Assembly: GCA_905233915.1 (NCBI GenBank)
Contig: CAJOFM010000007.1
Span: 1-64,000, forward strand
DNA length: 64,000 nt
Origin: an uncultured Muribaculaceae bacterium
GTDB lineage: Bacteria; Bacteroidota; Bacteroidia; Bacteroidales; Muribaculaceae
Direction of reading: 5' to 3'
In this document: positions 16,433 through 23,938 of the stretch, piece by piece
How positions within the stretch are numbered: position 1 is the first letter of the stretch
Layout of the letters: each line of letters begins with the position of its first letter
The notes under the pieces: model-generated
What the model was told of the DNA's origin: nothing
Database searches by the model: none
What the model saw: the letters and a program-made list of their open reading frames with translations, nothing else
Program-made: the position numbers and the translations under genes

Positions 16433-16810
16433 TTAGCTGGCGCTTTTACGCTTGTTCCACCTGAGTTCCTCGCAGTCCTTCAACTGTTCAAGTACCAGGT
16501 CGTAATCAAAGAGTAACACCTTCCCTGCTCTAATCACAGCAGGTGACGCCAGCGTTGCCGAAGGACCAGCCAGCCATCTGCTCACGGTCGAGACAGATAC
16601 ACTCAACGCGCGGGCGAGTTCCTTCTTCCCGTGGAGCAACTTCTTGTCTTTCGCCTGCACGGGTGAAGACTTCTCGGCTACAGCAACGTCGACGGCGTCG
16701 CGGATAAGGCTGGCGATTTCTTCGCCAGTCATGTCAACCACTCGTTTGCCGAGCAACTGATCGTTTATGATATTTTTCTTCGTTTTCATCGGTTTCCATA
16801 TCGGCAACAA
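16433..16810 (-). CDS. DUF3853-like helix-turn-helix protein
   Basis: The product is 125 aa, or 117 if it starts at the internal ATG (MKTKKN), which is likelier. It contains GKRVVDMTGEEIASLIRDAV, then an HTH-like segment KKELARALSVSVSTVSRWLAG and a strand/helix finish KVLLFDYDLVLEQL. This pattern is that of DUF3853, a small DNA-binding family common in Bacteroides mobile elements (excisionase- or regulator-like). It heads the minus-strand group DUF3853-DUF5131-Z1 and could bind the palindrome at 16948-16965 upstream of it. It may be a repressor or excision factor; its family placement is by motif recall. Confidence 0.65.
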   Translation of the reverse strand: MLPIWKPMKTKKNIINDQLLGKRVVDMTGEEIASLIRDAVDVAVAEKSSPVQAKDKKLLHGKKELARALSVSVSTVSRWLAGPSATLASPAVIRAGKVLLFDYDLVLEQLKDCEELRWNKRKSAS

Positions 16811-16937
16811 TTTTACCGTCGTGCCAAGGGGAGAAAGGGGATAAAACGCACACAGATAAATATCTAAAAATCAGAAGAATGAGTTGTTTTTGGGGCTAAG
16901 GGGACGAGATAATAAATTTATGATCTGCTGACATCTG

Positions 16938-16979
16938 CCATTTTGGCTTGTCAGGGTAGTGACAAAAAGTCCATTTTGG
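16938..16979. promoter_or_regulatory. Operator-like palindrome between divergent genes
   Basis: TTGTCA and TGACAA form a 6-bp palindrome with a 6-bp spacer (16948-16965), bracketed by two direct copies of CCATTTTGG (16938-16946, 16971-16979). It lies between the HTH gene and the divergent gene at 17139. The rest of 16811-17082 shows nothing else that I can name. Confidence 0.35.
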
Positions 16980-17082
16980 GGTGAATATGTATAGGTAAAG
17001 GGCTGTGTGACGTTTGTACGGTGATCTGTGACTTGGCCATTGCATTAGGGCTAACATCATTATTGCGTGATGGTGCCATTGA

Positions 17083-17114
17083 TTTGTGTTTATGATGAAA
17101 AAGCATTATCTTTG
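17083..17114 (+). promoter_or_regulatory. Promoter for the orphan gene at 17139
   Basis: TTTG (17083-17086), a 20-nt spacer and TATCTTTG (17107-17114) match the Bacteroidota -33/-7 consensus. Transcription would start near 17121, which fixes the true start codon at 17139 and excludes the upstream in-frame GTG/ATG codons around 17067. Confidence 0.75.
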
Positions 17115-17138
17115 CATCACGAAAACACAGTTATAACT

Positions 17139-18077
17139 ATGAGTAAAAGAAATGTTGAATCCGCAGCAATGGAGAAACAAGACACGTTGTTGGCAGCCCT
17201 TCAGGGTATACTTGATGAGCGGCACGATGATATGTGCATGTTTAAGTTGGAGTCTATGTGCTATCGACTGAAGTGTGCGATTATCGACCACAGCTTGAAA
17301 TTGCCTTCATTGTCTGCGTTCCGGTACTATGTCAATGGAATCACATCTGCAGACCAACTTGCTGTTGTCGCGGAAATGTTGCACGATTGCTGGATCTACT
17401 CTACATTGGAGTTCTATGATAGGCCGATAAAAAAGACTTTCAGATTCGATGATACTAATTTAGGGGAACACGGCAACGACTTGAATGAGAATAAATACTT
17501 GAATATACTTCACGAAAAGTATAAAAAGGTGTATTTTTTTCAAAGCAGGGCACCTAAAGACTATGAGACTTACCTTGTTGAGTTACACTCTATCGTCACA
17601 GAATTGGGCCGTAAATTTAACCTGAAGATTGACGAGAGATTTGTGCTGACTCCATTTTTGGACACCAAATTGAATTTGCGCACGCTGAGGGAAGTGTATG
17701 ATTATTTGGTAAATCAAGGATGTCTAGAAGCTGGTAAGCAGAATGATTTTGTTAGCATATTTAATGTGTCAGTATTAGCTTTACCGGCCAAGTTGAGATG
17801 GTTAAAAAAGGCGAAGAGAACAAATAAAACGAGTTTCTTCTGTCTGTTAAGTCTGATGAGGATGTTGTCAAGTGATGCTGTTGAGGATACCCAAGTGAAA
17901 ACAGTTATTGCTACCGTTTTCTCTGAAGAAGATGGTACGCCGATTAACGTGGAGCAATTGAAGGAACGCAACGTGAGCCCTGAGCAGAGGCTATTCGACA
18001 ATGATATCCAGAATATCATATCGAAGCAAGTACCGGAAGGTCAAAAGGGGGGTACATTGGGGGGAAGCACCGAGTAG
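17139..18077 (+). CDS. Orphan protein of unknown function (312 aa)
   Basis: The gene is AT-richer than the core genes to its right and has its own promoter. The product is soluble-looking and mainly helical, with no signal peptide, membrane span or recognised motif. A middle segment (NLGEHGNDLNENKYLNILHEKYKKVYFF) and a basic stretch (LPAKLRWLKKAKRTNK) are visible, and the tail is Gly/Ser-rich. It stands alone between the Z1 group and the tRNA, as island cargo. The start was chosen from promoter position. Confidence 0.65.
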   Translation: MSKRNVESAAMEKQDTLLAALQGILDERHDDMCMFKLESMCYRLKCAIIDHSLKLPSLSAFRYYVNGITSADQLAVVAEMLHDCWIYSTLEFYDRPIKKTFRFDDTNLGEHGNDLNENKYLNILHEKYKKVYFFQSRAPKDYETYLVELHSIVTELGRKFNLKIDERFVLTPFLDTKLNLRTLREVYDYLVNQGCLEAGKQNDFVSIFNVSVLALPAKLRWLKKAKRTNKTSFFCLLSLMRMLSSDAVEDTQVKTVIATVFSEEDGTPINVEQLKERNVSPEQRLFDNDIQNIISKQVPEGQKGGTLGGSTE

Positions 18078-18085
18078 AAATAAAA

Positions 18086-18112
18086 ATAAGTGACTGAAAA
18101 TCAGCCACTTAT
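18086..18112. terminator. Bidirectional terminator between the orphan gene and tRNA-Ala
   Basis: ATAAGTG-CTGA pairs with TCAG-CACTTAT with one mismatch and an AAA loop. On the minus strand it is followed by a T-rich run (TTTTTATTT), which would end the tRNA transcript. It also closes the plus-strand gene. Confidence 0.6.
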
Positions 18113-18123
18113 AAGATCCATTG

Positions 18124-18196
18124 TGGAGCATAGCGGACTCGAACCGCTTACCTCAACACTGCCAGTGTTGCGCTCTACCAGATGAGCTAATGCCCC
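18124..18196 (-). tRNA. tRNA-Ala (anticodon GGC)
   Basis: The 73-nt cloverleaf begins GGGGCATTAGCTC and has a D-arm, an anticodon stem CAACA/TGTTG with loop CTGGCAG (anticodon GGC), a T-arm GCGG-TTCGAGT-CCGC and acceptor end ATGCTCCA. CCA is not encoded. Its 3' end faces the accessory region at 1-18077, a typical integration side. Confidence 0.95.
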
Positions 18197-18208
18197 GAAT
18201 TGCGGATG

Positions 18209-18239
18209 CAAAGGTAATGCCATTTTTTTAACTGACAAA
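18209..18239 (-). promoter_or_regulatory. Promoter of tRNA-Ala
   Basis: Read on the minus strand: TTTG (18239-18236), exactly 19 nt, then TACCTTTG (18216-18209), a perfect Bacteroidota consensus, 12 nt before the tRNA 5' end. Confidence 0.85.
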
Positions 18240-18384
18240 TTTTTTCGTAAAAATTTTGCTTATTTTTCTTTATCAAGACGCTGCATTGATCATTGTGTGG
18301 GCAAAAGTGTGGCAAAATGCAAAAAAAATGCCATGGAGTGGGAAATATTTTAGTGCTTGAGGCGGAATATTGAAAAAAACATAG

Positions 18385-18392
18385 TACTTTTG
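18385..18392 (+). promoter_or_regulatory. -7 element (TACTTTTG) upstream of the zapB-like/zapA operon
   Basis: TACTTTTG matches TAnnTTTG, 28 nt before the ATG at 18421. No good TTTG is present at the usual -33 distance. Confidence 0.55.
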
Positions 18393-18420
18393 CAGGAAAA
18401 TTGGTAAACTGCGCTCAAAA

Positions 18421-18708
18421 ATGGAGTTGAAAGATAGAATTCAGAGCATGACGGACAAGGTGGAAACCTTGGGACGCCGTTATATTGCGCTCCAGAACGA
18501 AAAGAAAGAGATGGCGCGCCAGATTGAACGCCAGGAGTTGGAGATTGCCAAGTTGGAAAAGGAATTAGCCCAACTGAAGATCGACAACGAATTCCTGAGG
18601 GTGGCCCACTCTGTTCCTGCTAACCCGGAAACGGTTGCACGCTACAAGCAGCAGATTGCCAAAATGGTGCGGGACATTGACCGGTGCATCAAACAGTTGA
18701 ACGCTTAA
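18421..18708 (+). CDS. Coiled-coil protein, ZapB-like
   Basis: The 95-aa protein is almost entirely a heptad coiled coil (DKVETLGRRYIALQNEKKEM, then IAKLEKELAQLKIDNEFLR). It sits 17 bp before zapA. In many Bacteroidota a short coiled-coil gene precedes zapA, and by analogy with ZapB it probably helps cross-link FtsZ/ZapA at the division site. Sequence identity to E. coli ZapB cannot be judged for so simple a fold, so the name is functional inference. Confidence 0.75.
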   Translation: MELKDRIQSMTDKVETLGRRYIALQNEKKEMARQIERQELEIAKLEKELAQLKIDNEFLRVAHSVPANPETVARYKQQIAKMVRDIDRCIKQLNA

Positions 18709-18725
18709 AACGATTATCAACCGTT

Positions 18726-19019
18726 ATGGCCGACAATAATAAAGTGAAAATATGGATACAACTCGCCGATGCTAACCAAATCGCCTTGAGTATCAACCCG
18801 GACGAGGAGGAGAACTATCGGAAAGCGGAAGAACTTGTCAACACCTTGTGGACCAAGTGGATGAACCGCTTTAATGACACGTCGAACGATGTGCTTGCCA
18901 GGGTTGCGTTCCAGTTTGCGCGTCTCTATCTTGAGGCGTACGGTGAAAACCGTCAGGTCAATGAATCCCTTGCTGACATTGATAATCAACTCGATGCCCT
19001 GTTGGGTAACGAAGAGTGA
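18726..19019 (+). CDS. zapA: Cell division protein ZapA
   Basis: The start was set at ATG 18726 (MADNNKVKIWIQLAD); a longer reading would overlap the previous gene. The 97-aa product has the ZapA layout: an N-terminal beta strand region (KIWIQLADANQIALSINPDEEENYRKA) and a long C-terminal helix that dimerises (VLARVAFQFARLYLEAYGENR). ZapA tethers FtsZ protofilaments. The arrangement coiled-coil/zapA/candidate 6S RNA/rny resembles the zapA-ssrS linkage known elsewhere. Confidence 0.85.
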   Translation: MADNNKVKIWIQLADANQIALSINPDEEENYRKAEELVNTLWTKWMNRFNDTSNDVLARVAFQFARLYLEAYGENRQVNESLADIDNQLDALLGNEE

Positions 19020-19021
19020 GT

Positions 19022-19172
19022 TTAGCCCTGCCCGCATCCCGATGGGTGCGGTGTCATGACGAAGACATTGATATAGAAATTAGGTTCCTGCACCACTTTA
19101 GGATAGATGTTATACTGAGCTGGAAATCAGCGCAGTGTGCTTGCTTCCTATGGTGGCGCTATTTGTTTAATA
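19022..19172 (+). ncRNA. ssrS: Candidate 6S RNA (ssrS) between zapA and rny
   Basis: The 167-bp gap between zapA and rny has no ORF. The ends can pair imperfectly (TAGCCC near the 5' end with GGTGGCGCTA near the 3' end), and inner arms such as GACAT/ATGTT surround a long interrupted hairpin, as in 6S RNA. In many bacteria ssrS directly follows zapA. The call rests on synteny plus partial pairing and would need a covariance-model search. Confidence 0.4.
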
Positions 19173-19186
19173 TTTAACCAATTGTA

Positions 19187-20749
19187 ATGAATATAATAGT
19201 AATTGTGATTATAGCCATTGTGGCTATGTTAATTGGATGCGGAATCGCGCTCTTCCTCTCAAAAAAGAATGCAAAGTCGCAAGCCAACGAGATTATTGAG
19301 AAAGCTCGTCTTGAGGCTGAAGTCCTCAAGAATAACGAGGTGCTGAAGGGTAAGGAAGCCGGCATGAACATCAAGAGCGAGGCCGAGAAAGAGGCCAATG
19401 CGCGTTTGACCAAGGTGCAGACCAACGAGGCTAAGCTCAAGCAGCGTGAGATGGCTCTCAACCAGCAGCAGAGTGAGCTCAAGCGCCGAAGCAATGAGGT
19501 GGAGAACCTCAAGTCGAGCGTTGAAACCCTCAAGATGAATGTGGACAACCAGATGGCTCTCCTCGACGACCGCAAGAAGGAGATTGACAAGATGGAGATG
19601 ACCGTGCGCGACACTTTGGAGCACGTGAGCGGTCTGTCGGCCGAGGAGGCCAAGGAAAAACTCATCGAGTCGCTCAAGGATGAGGCCAAGACCAATGCCG
19701 CCAGCTATATCAACGATATCATGGATGATGCTAAAATGACTGCCAACAAGGAAGCTAAGCGCATCATCATCGAGACCATCCAGCGTGTGGCTACCGAGAC
19801 CGCTGTCGAGAATGCCGTGACTGTATTCCATATCGACAACGATGAAATCAAGGGCCGCATCATCGGCCGTGAGGGCCGCAACATCCGCGCTCTGGAAGCC
19901 GCAACCGGCGTCGAGATCGTAGTTGATGACACCCCCGAGGCTATCGTGTTGTCGGGCTTTGACCCTGTTCGCCGCGAGATCGCCCGCCTGGCTCTGCATC
20001 AGCTCGTGAGTGACGGTCGCATCCATCCTGCCCGCATCGAGGAGGTGGTGGCCAAAGTGCGCCGCCAGGTCGAGGAAGAGGTTATTGAGACGGGTAAGCG
20101 CACGGCTATCGACATGGGTATCCATGGCCTGCATCCCGAACTTATCCGACTCATTGGTAAGATGAAATACCGCTCCAGCTACGGACAGAACCTGTTGCAG
20201 CACTCGCGAGAGACGGCCAACCTGTGTGCCATTATGGCCAGCGAGTTGGGCCTGAACCCCAAGAAGGCTCGCCGTGCCGGTCTGTTGCATGATATCGGCA
20301 AGGTGCCCGATGACGAGCCCGAACTGCCGCATGCTCAGCTGGGTATGAAGTTGGCCGAGAAATATAAGGAGAAGGCCGACATCTGCAACGCCATCGGTGC
20401 TCACCACGATGAGGAAGAGGCAACGAGCCTGTATGCACCCATCGTCCAAGTGTGTGACGCCATCAGCGGTGCCCGTCCTGGCGCCCGCCGCGAGATTGTA
20501 GAGGCTTACATCAAGCGTCTGAATGACTTGGAGCGTCTCGCATTGTCTTATCCTGGTGTTGTCAAGACCTATGCCATCCAGGCTGGTCGCGAATTGCGCG
20601 TGATTGTCGGTGCTGACAAGATCAGCGATGCCGAGACCGAGAAACTCTCCAACGAGATTGCTCAGAAGATTCAGGACGAGATGACTTATCCCGGACAGGT
20701 GCGCATCACCGTTATCCGTGAGACTCGCGCCGTGAGCTACGCTAAATAA
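19187..20749 (+). CDS. rny: Ribonuclease Y
   Basis: The 520-aa membrane-anchored endoribonuclease starts mRNA decay. Visible in order: an N-terminal transmembrane helix (residues 3-22), a long Glu/Lys-rich coiled coil to about 195, a KH domain with [15 protein letters not shown] (about 222), and an HD domain with HSRETANL (about 339) and the metal-binding HD of [12 protein letters not shown] (about 368). The C-terminal RnaseY domain ends the protein at full length. It follows zapA and the candidate 6S RNA and precedes ricT, a pairing of interest because Rny and the Ric (Y-complex) proteins cooperate in Firmicutes. Confidence 0.95.
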   Translation: MNIIVIVIIAIVAMLIGCGIALFLSKKNAKSQANEIIEKARLEAEVLKNNEVLKGKEAGMNIKSEAEKEANARLTKVQTNEAKLKQREMALNQQQSELKRRSNEVENLKSSVETLKMNVDNQMALLDDRKKEIDKMEMTVRDTLEHVSGLSAEEAKEKLIESLKDEAKTNAASYINDIMDDAKMTANKEAKRIIIETIQRVATETAVENAVTVFHIDNDEIKGRIIGREGRNIRALEAATGVEIVVDDTPEAIVLSGFDPVRREIARLALHQLVSDGRIHPARIEEVVAKVRRQVEEEVIETGKRTAIDMGIHGLHPELIRLIGKMKYRSSYGQNLLQHSRETANLCAIMASELGLNPKKARRAGLLHDIGKVPDDEPELPHAQLGMKLAEKYKEKADICNAIGAHHDEEEATSLYAPIVQVCDAISGARPGARREIVEAYIKRLNDLERLALSYPGVVKTYAIQAGRELRVIVGADKISDAETEKLSNEIAQKIQDEMTYPGQVRITVIRETRAVSYAK

Positions 20750-20766
20750 CAACTGCGCGTACCACG

Positions 20767-22128
20767 ATGGACGAGAATAAGAACATCCCAGTAAATGTGC
20801 CCGAGGGTACCGACACCTGCGTAAAATGTGATGCCGGAGCCTGTAGCGGTGGCTGCTGCGATGGTGACATCGGGCGATGCAACCTGACGTCCACCAACTG
20901 GCTTGACGATGTGCCTGACAACGAATTTGAAATTGTCGAGGTGCTCTTCAAAAACACACGTCGCGGTTTCTATCGTAACAGCGCCCGCATCCCGCTCAAA
21001 CAGGGCGATTGGGTAGCCGTCGAGGCTAATCCGGGGCACGACATCGGTCGTGTGGGGCTCATGGGCCGTTTGGTCAAGAACCAGATGAAGCGCGTGAACC
21101 TGCGCAAGGACACCGAGTTCTTGCGTGTCTTCCGCAAGGCCAAACCCACCGACATGGAACGCTATGAGCAGGCCAAGGCACGCGAGGAAGACACGATGAT
21201 ACGCTCGCGCAAGATTGCGGTGGATCTGGGCCTGAAGATGAAGATTGGAGACGTCGAGTATCAGGGCGACGGTAACAAGGCGATTTTCTACTATATCGCC
21301 GATGAACGAGTGGACTTCCGCCAACTCATCAAGGTGCTTGCCGACGTGTTCAAGATTCGTGTTGAGATGAAACAGATTGGAGCCCGTCAGGAGGCTGGCC
21401 GCATTGGCAGTATCGGTCCCTGCGGCAGGCCATTGTGTTGCGCCACATGGATGTCGAGTTTTGTGTCGGTATCCACGAGTGCGGCACGTTTCCAGGACAT
21501 TTCCCTCAACCCGCAGAATCTGGCTGGCCAGTGCGCCAAGCTTAAGTGCTGCATCAACTTTGAGGTGAATACCTATGTCGAGGCCATCCGTCAGTTGCCG
21601 GCCAAGGATGTGCACCTTGAAACTAAGGACAAGACCTATTACTACTTCAAGGCCGATGCTCTCAAGCGCGAGATCATTTACTCCACCGAGCGCAATGCTC
21701 CTGTTGAGACTGTTACGTTGACGGCGGCTCAGGCATTTGAAGTTATCGCTCTGAATAAGAACGGTGTCAAGCCCGACAGTCTCAAACCCGATGAGGACGG
21801 CAAGAAGTCGGCATCGCCTTTTGGCGACCTCCTGGATCAGGACAGCATCAGCCGCTTTGACAGCAAAAAGAAAAAGAAAAAGAAAAAGAAATCGAGTGGC
21901 GACAAGTCTGCTGGCGAGAATAAGCAACCGCAACCGAAACCTGCTCCCAATAAGAGCGAGGGCGCCGAGGCTTCCAATGGCCCTAAGCCTGAGCGCAAGC
22001 AGCATTCCAACAAGCGGCGGCAAGACCGTCAACAGCGTCCCTTGAAGACCTTTAAACCTCGCAAAGAGGCCAATGCGTCTCAAAACGGCAATGCTCAAGG
22101 CAAGCCAAATAACGGAGGAAACGAGTAA
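20767..22128 (+). CDS. ricT: PSP1-domain protein RicT-like
   Basis: The 453-aa protein has an N-terminal Cys-rich segment (DTCVKCDAGACSGGCCDG), a PSP1 domain (NEFEIVEVLFKNTRRGFY, then GDWVAVEANPGHDIGRVG), and the conserved GPCGRPLCC and KLKCCINFE cysteines. In B. subtilis RicT (YaaT) joins RicA and RicF in an Fe-S complex that controls RNase Y specificity; location directly after rny supports the name. Residues after about 365 form a Lys/Pro-rich disordered tail, including nine lysines from a (AAAAAG)n tract near 21865, characteristic of Bacteroidota versions. Confidence 0.9.
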   Translation: MDENKNIPVNVPEGTDTCVKCDAGACSGGCCDGDIGRCNLTSTNWLDDVPDNEFEIVEVLFKNTRRGFYRNSARIPLKQGDWVAVEANPGHDIGRVGLMGRLVKNQMKRVNLRKDTEFLRVFRKAKPTDMERYEQAKAREEDTMIRSRKIAVDLGLKMKIGDVEYQGDGNKAIFYYIADERVDFRQLIKVLADVFKIRVEMKQIGARQEAGRIGSIGPCGRPLCCATWMSSFVSVSTSAARFQDISLNPQNLAGQCAKLKCCINFEVNTYVEAIRQLPAKDVHLETKDKTYYYFKADALKREIIYSTERNAPVETVTLTAAQAFEVIALNKNGVKPDSLKPDEDGKKSASPFGDLLDQDSISRFDSKKKKKKKKKSSGDKSAGENKQPQPKPAPNKSEGAEASNGPKPERKQHSNKRRQDRQQRPLKTFKPRKEANASQNGNAQGKPNNGGNE

Positions 22129-22135
22129 ACGCCCC

Positions 22136-22621
22136 GTGCGTTACGTGATAGCACATGCGGTGGCAATGACGATAGTCGTTGCCGCCGCCATGCTCATCAT
22201 GGCAGGCTGTGAGCGTAAACCGGTGCTGACTCATTCTCGCTTCAAACATCTGCCTGAAGCCGGGTGGCACAAGTCCTTGCCGTTGTCGTTCAAGCCTGAG
22301 TATGATGATTCCACCAGGGCTTATGACCTGACGCTTGCCCTGCGGCACGACAATAGTTACCCTTACCGTAATCTGTCCCTTGTGATGGACGTCTTCACAG
22401 CTGACTCGTCGGTGAACCGACAAACCGTGGACATTGCTCTTGCCGACGAGTATGGTAACTGGCTGGGCGGAGGCTTCGGGGCCCTGTATCAGCAAGTGTT
22501 GACGATAGCGCGTGGCGTGAAACCTGATGAAGCCAATACGGTCGTTGTGTGGCAGGCGATGGAAGGGTGTGACACGTTGCGGGGGCTGACAGATGTGGGC
22601 ATTATTGCAACTCCCCACTAA
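22136..22621 (+). CDS. gldH: Gliding-motility-type lipoprotein GldH
   Basis: The mature sequence follows GldH: GWHKSLPLSF near the N-terminus, YPYRNLSLVMDVF, and the signature LADEYGNWLGGGFGALYQ, ending with a short strand (LTDVGIIA). A lipobox (MLIMAGC) places it in the membrane as a lipoprotein. The start is uncertain: ATG 22073 would overlap ricT by 56 bp and ATG 22166 would leave no positive charge before the hydrophobic core, so GTG 22136 (MRYVIAHAV) was chosen. GldH belongs to the gliding/type IX secretion-linked set and is kept in non-gliding Bacteroidales. Confidence 0.8.
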   Translation: MRYVIAHAVAMTIVVAAAMLIMAGCERKPVLTHSRFKHLPEAGWHKSLPLSFKPEYDDSTRAYDLTLALRHDNSYPYRNLSLVMDVFTADSSVNRQTVDIALADEYGNWLGGGFGALYQQVLTIARGVKPDEANTVVVWQAMEGCDTLRGLTDVGIIATPH

Positions 22622-22625
22622 TTTA

Positions 22626-22657
22626 TTTGGTCAATTCGTTAAAAATACCTAATTTTG
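22626..22657 (+). promoter_or_regulatory. Promoter of the GtrA gene
   Basis: TTTG (22626-22629), a 20-nt spacer and TAATTTTG (22650-22657) match the Bacteroidota consensus. It sets the start of the next gene at ATG 22679 rather than the TTG at 22655 that lies inside the -7 box. Confidence 0.75.
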
Positions 22658-22678
22658 CCACGATTAAAAACTGTTATC

Positions 22679-23152
22679 ATGAAGATAGATAAAGCCGAGG
22701 CCCGTCAAATGGGTATTCAACTGCTCAAGTATGGAGTGATAGGCGTGCTCAACACGCTCATCACGCTTGTGGTTTTCTATCTCCTGAACACCAGGCTGGG
22801 CCTTTCCTATGGTATCTCTAACGTGACAGGTTATGTGCTTGGTGTCATCAACAGTTTCTTGTGGAACCGCAATTGGGTATTCAAAACCAAGAAAAATTTC
22901 AAGCGGGAGCTGGCACTGTTTGTTTGCGGCTTCTTAATCTGCCTTGCACTGCAGTTGTGTGTGAGCTGGATTCTGCTCGAGGGTCTGGGCTGGAAGAACC
23001 TGCCCGACGACATCATTCCCTTCTTCCCGATGCAGAAGGCTGGTCAGAACATTGTCATGGTTCTCGCCATGGTGGCCTATACCTTGGCCAACTATATGTA
23101 CAACCGCACGGTCACCTTCCGTGTTGATCCTAAAGGCACTCCCGGGGATTAA
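22679..23152 (+). CDS. GtrA family membrane protein
   Basis: The 157-aa protein has four hydrophobic helices: GVIGVLNTLITLVVFYLL, ISNVTGYVLGVINSFLW, LALFVCGFLICLALQLCV and a last one near VMVLAMVAYTLANYMYN. The GtrA signatures NSFLWNRNWVF and NYMYNRTVTF are present. GtrA-type proteins move or support polyprenyl-linked sugars across the inner membrane for surface polysaccharide decoration. It is followed after 10 bp by a secreted protein gene. The specific substrate cannot be read from the sequence. Confidence 0.9.
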   Translation: MKIDKAEARQMGIQLLKYGVIGVLNTLITLVVFYLLNTRLGLSYGISNVTGYVLGVINSFLWNRNWVFKTKKNFKRELALFVCGFLICLALQLCVSWILLEGLGWKNLPDDIIPFFPMQKAGQNIVMVLAMVAYTLANYMYNRTVTFRVDPKGTPGD

Positions 23153-23162
23153 TTCATTTTTT

Positions 23163-23882
23163 ATGGAAAAGGTTATTCAGATTCCAAGGCAAATGATTGC
23201 AGTGGCCGTTGTGCTGGCTGCATTAGTATCGTGCAGTGCTATGGCGCAGCAGAGTAATCCGTTGGCCGTTCCCGAGGTTGCGCTCGACGAGTACGGGTAT
23301 TTCACGGTGGCAGACTGTCCCACTACCCATGACGTGCTTGAGGTGAGGCTTCATAAGGGGGAATACTGCATTGATAAGGTGGAGATTTATGCCGAAGGGA
23401 TGTTGATGCAGAGTGTCCCCATAAGTGAGGACGATGCTATCACCCGCGAGGTTGTGCATTTCATCGACGCCAATTTCGACGGCAATGTCGATATCTTGAT
23501 TGGCCCAGGCTGCAACCGCGAATACAGTGCCTTGATTTTGTGGGATAGGGAACAAGAACTTTTCGCTCGTGCATCTAACGATGGCTTTACGGTTTTCAAC
23601 GGCGACTTTTACTATGATCCTGAACGCATGGTCGTCTATCGCATGACATCCAGCTCGGCATTTGAGACTACCGGCACCATGATGGTGTGGCAGGGCACTG
23701 ACCTTCAAAGTGAGGAAACCTTCCTCCAAGTGTTTGACCCCTTTCAGTATGACTATCATCATGTCACCCACCGCTATACCGTGCGCGGCTATTATTCCGG
23801 CGACGATGTCATCAGTACCGATAGCCCCAATGATATAGGTTTCCCGTGGGACCGATGGGTCATTACCAATTATAATGAGTAA
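23163..23882 (+). CDS. Secreted or lipid-anchored protein with a VCBS/FG-GAP-like segment (239 aa)
   Basis: The start ATG at 23163 lies 10 bp after the GtrA gene; longer readings run into GtrA. The N-terminus has a signal with a possible lipobox (ALVSCSAMAQQ). The middle contains FIDANFDGNVDILIGPG, a calcium-binding-like repeat seen in VCBS/FG-GAP and XAC2610-type proteins, within a beta-rich sequence. No enzyme motif is visible. It probably acts in the periplasm or at the surface; function unknown. Confidence 0.75.
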   Translation: MEKVIQIPRQMIAVAVVLAALVSCSAMAQQSNPLAVPEVALDEYGYFTVADCPTTHDVLEVRLHKGEYCIDKVEIYAEGMLMQSVPISEDDAITREVVHFIDANFDGNVDILIGPGCNREYSALILWDREQELFARASNDGFTVFNGDFYYDPERMVVYRMTSSSAFETTGTMMVWQGTDLQSEETFLQVFDPFQYDYHHVTHRYTVRGYYSGDDVISTDSPNDIGFPWDRWVITNYNE

Positions 23883-23891
23883 CGAATCAAG

Positions 23892-23920
23892 AAACCGCCT
23901 TCAGAAATGAGGCGGTTTTT
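23892..23920 (+). terminator. Intrinsic terminator after the 23163 gene
   Basis: AAACCGCCT (23892-23900) pairs with AGGCGGTTT (23910-23918), followed by T residues. It can also serve the convergent minus-strand gene ending at 23939. Confidence 0.9.
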
Positions 23921-23938
23921 CTGATGCTTACATTATGG

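Noticed and set aside
17067-17138. Upstream extension of the orphan gene at 17139
   Set aside because: It would begin before the promoter's -7 box at 17107-17114.
21862-21892. The (AAAAAG)n tract of ricT as a phase-variable repeat
   Set aside because: The unit is 6 bp, so changes in number keep the reading frame and only alter a lysine run in a disordered tail.
19259-22098. Long minus-strand reading frames opposite rny and ricT (about 450-500 codons)
   Set aside because: They mirror strongly biased codons of well-supported genes and show only low-complexity hydrophobic sequence.
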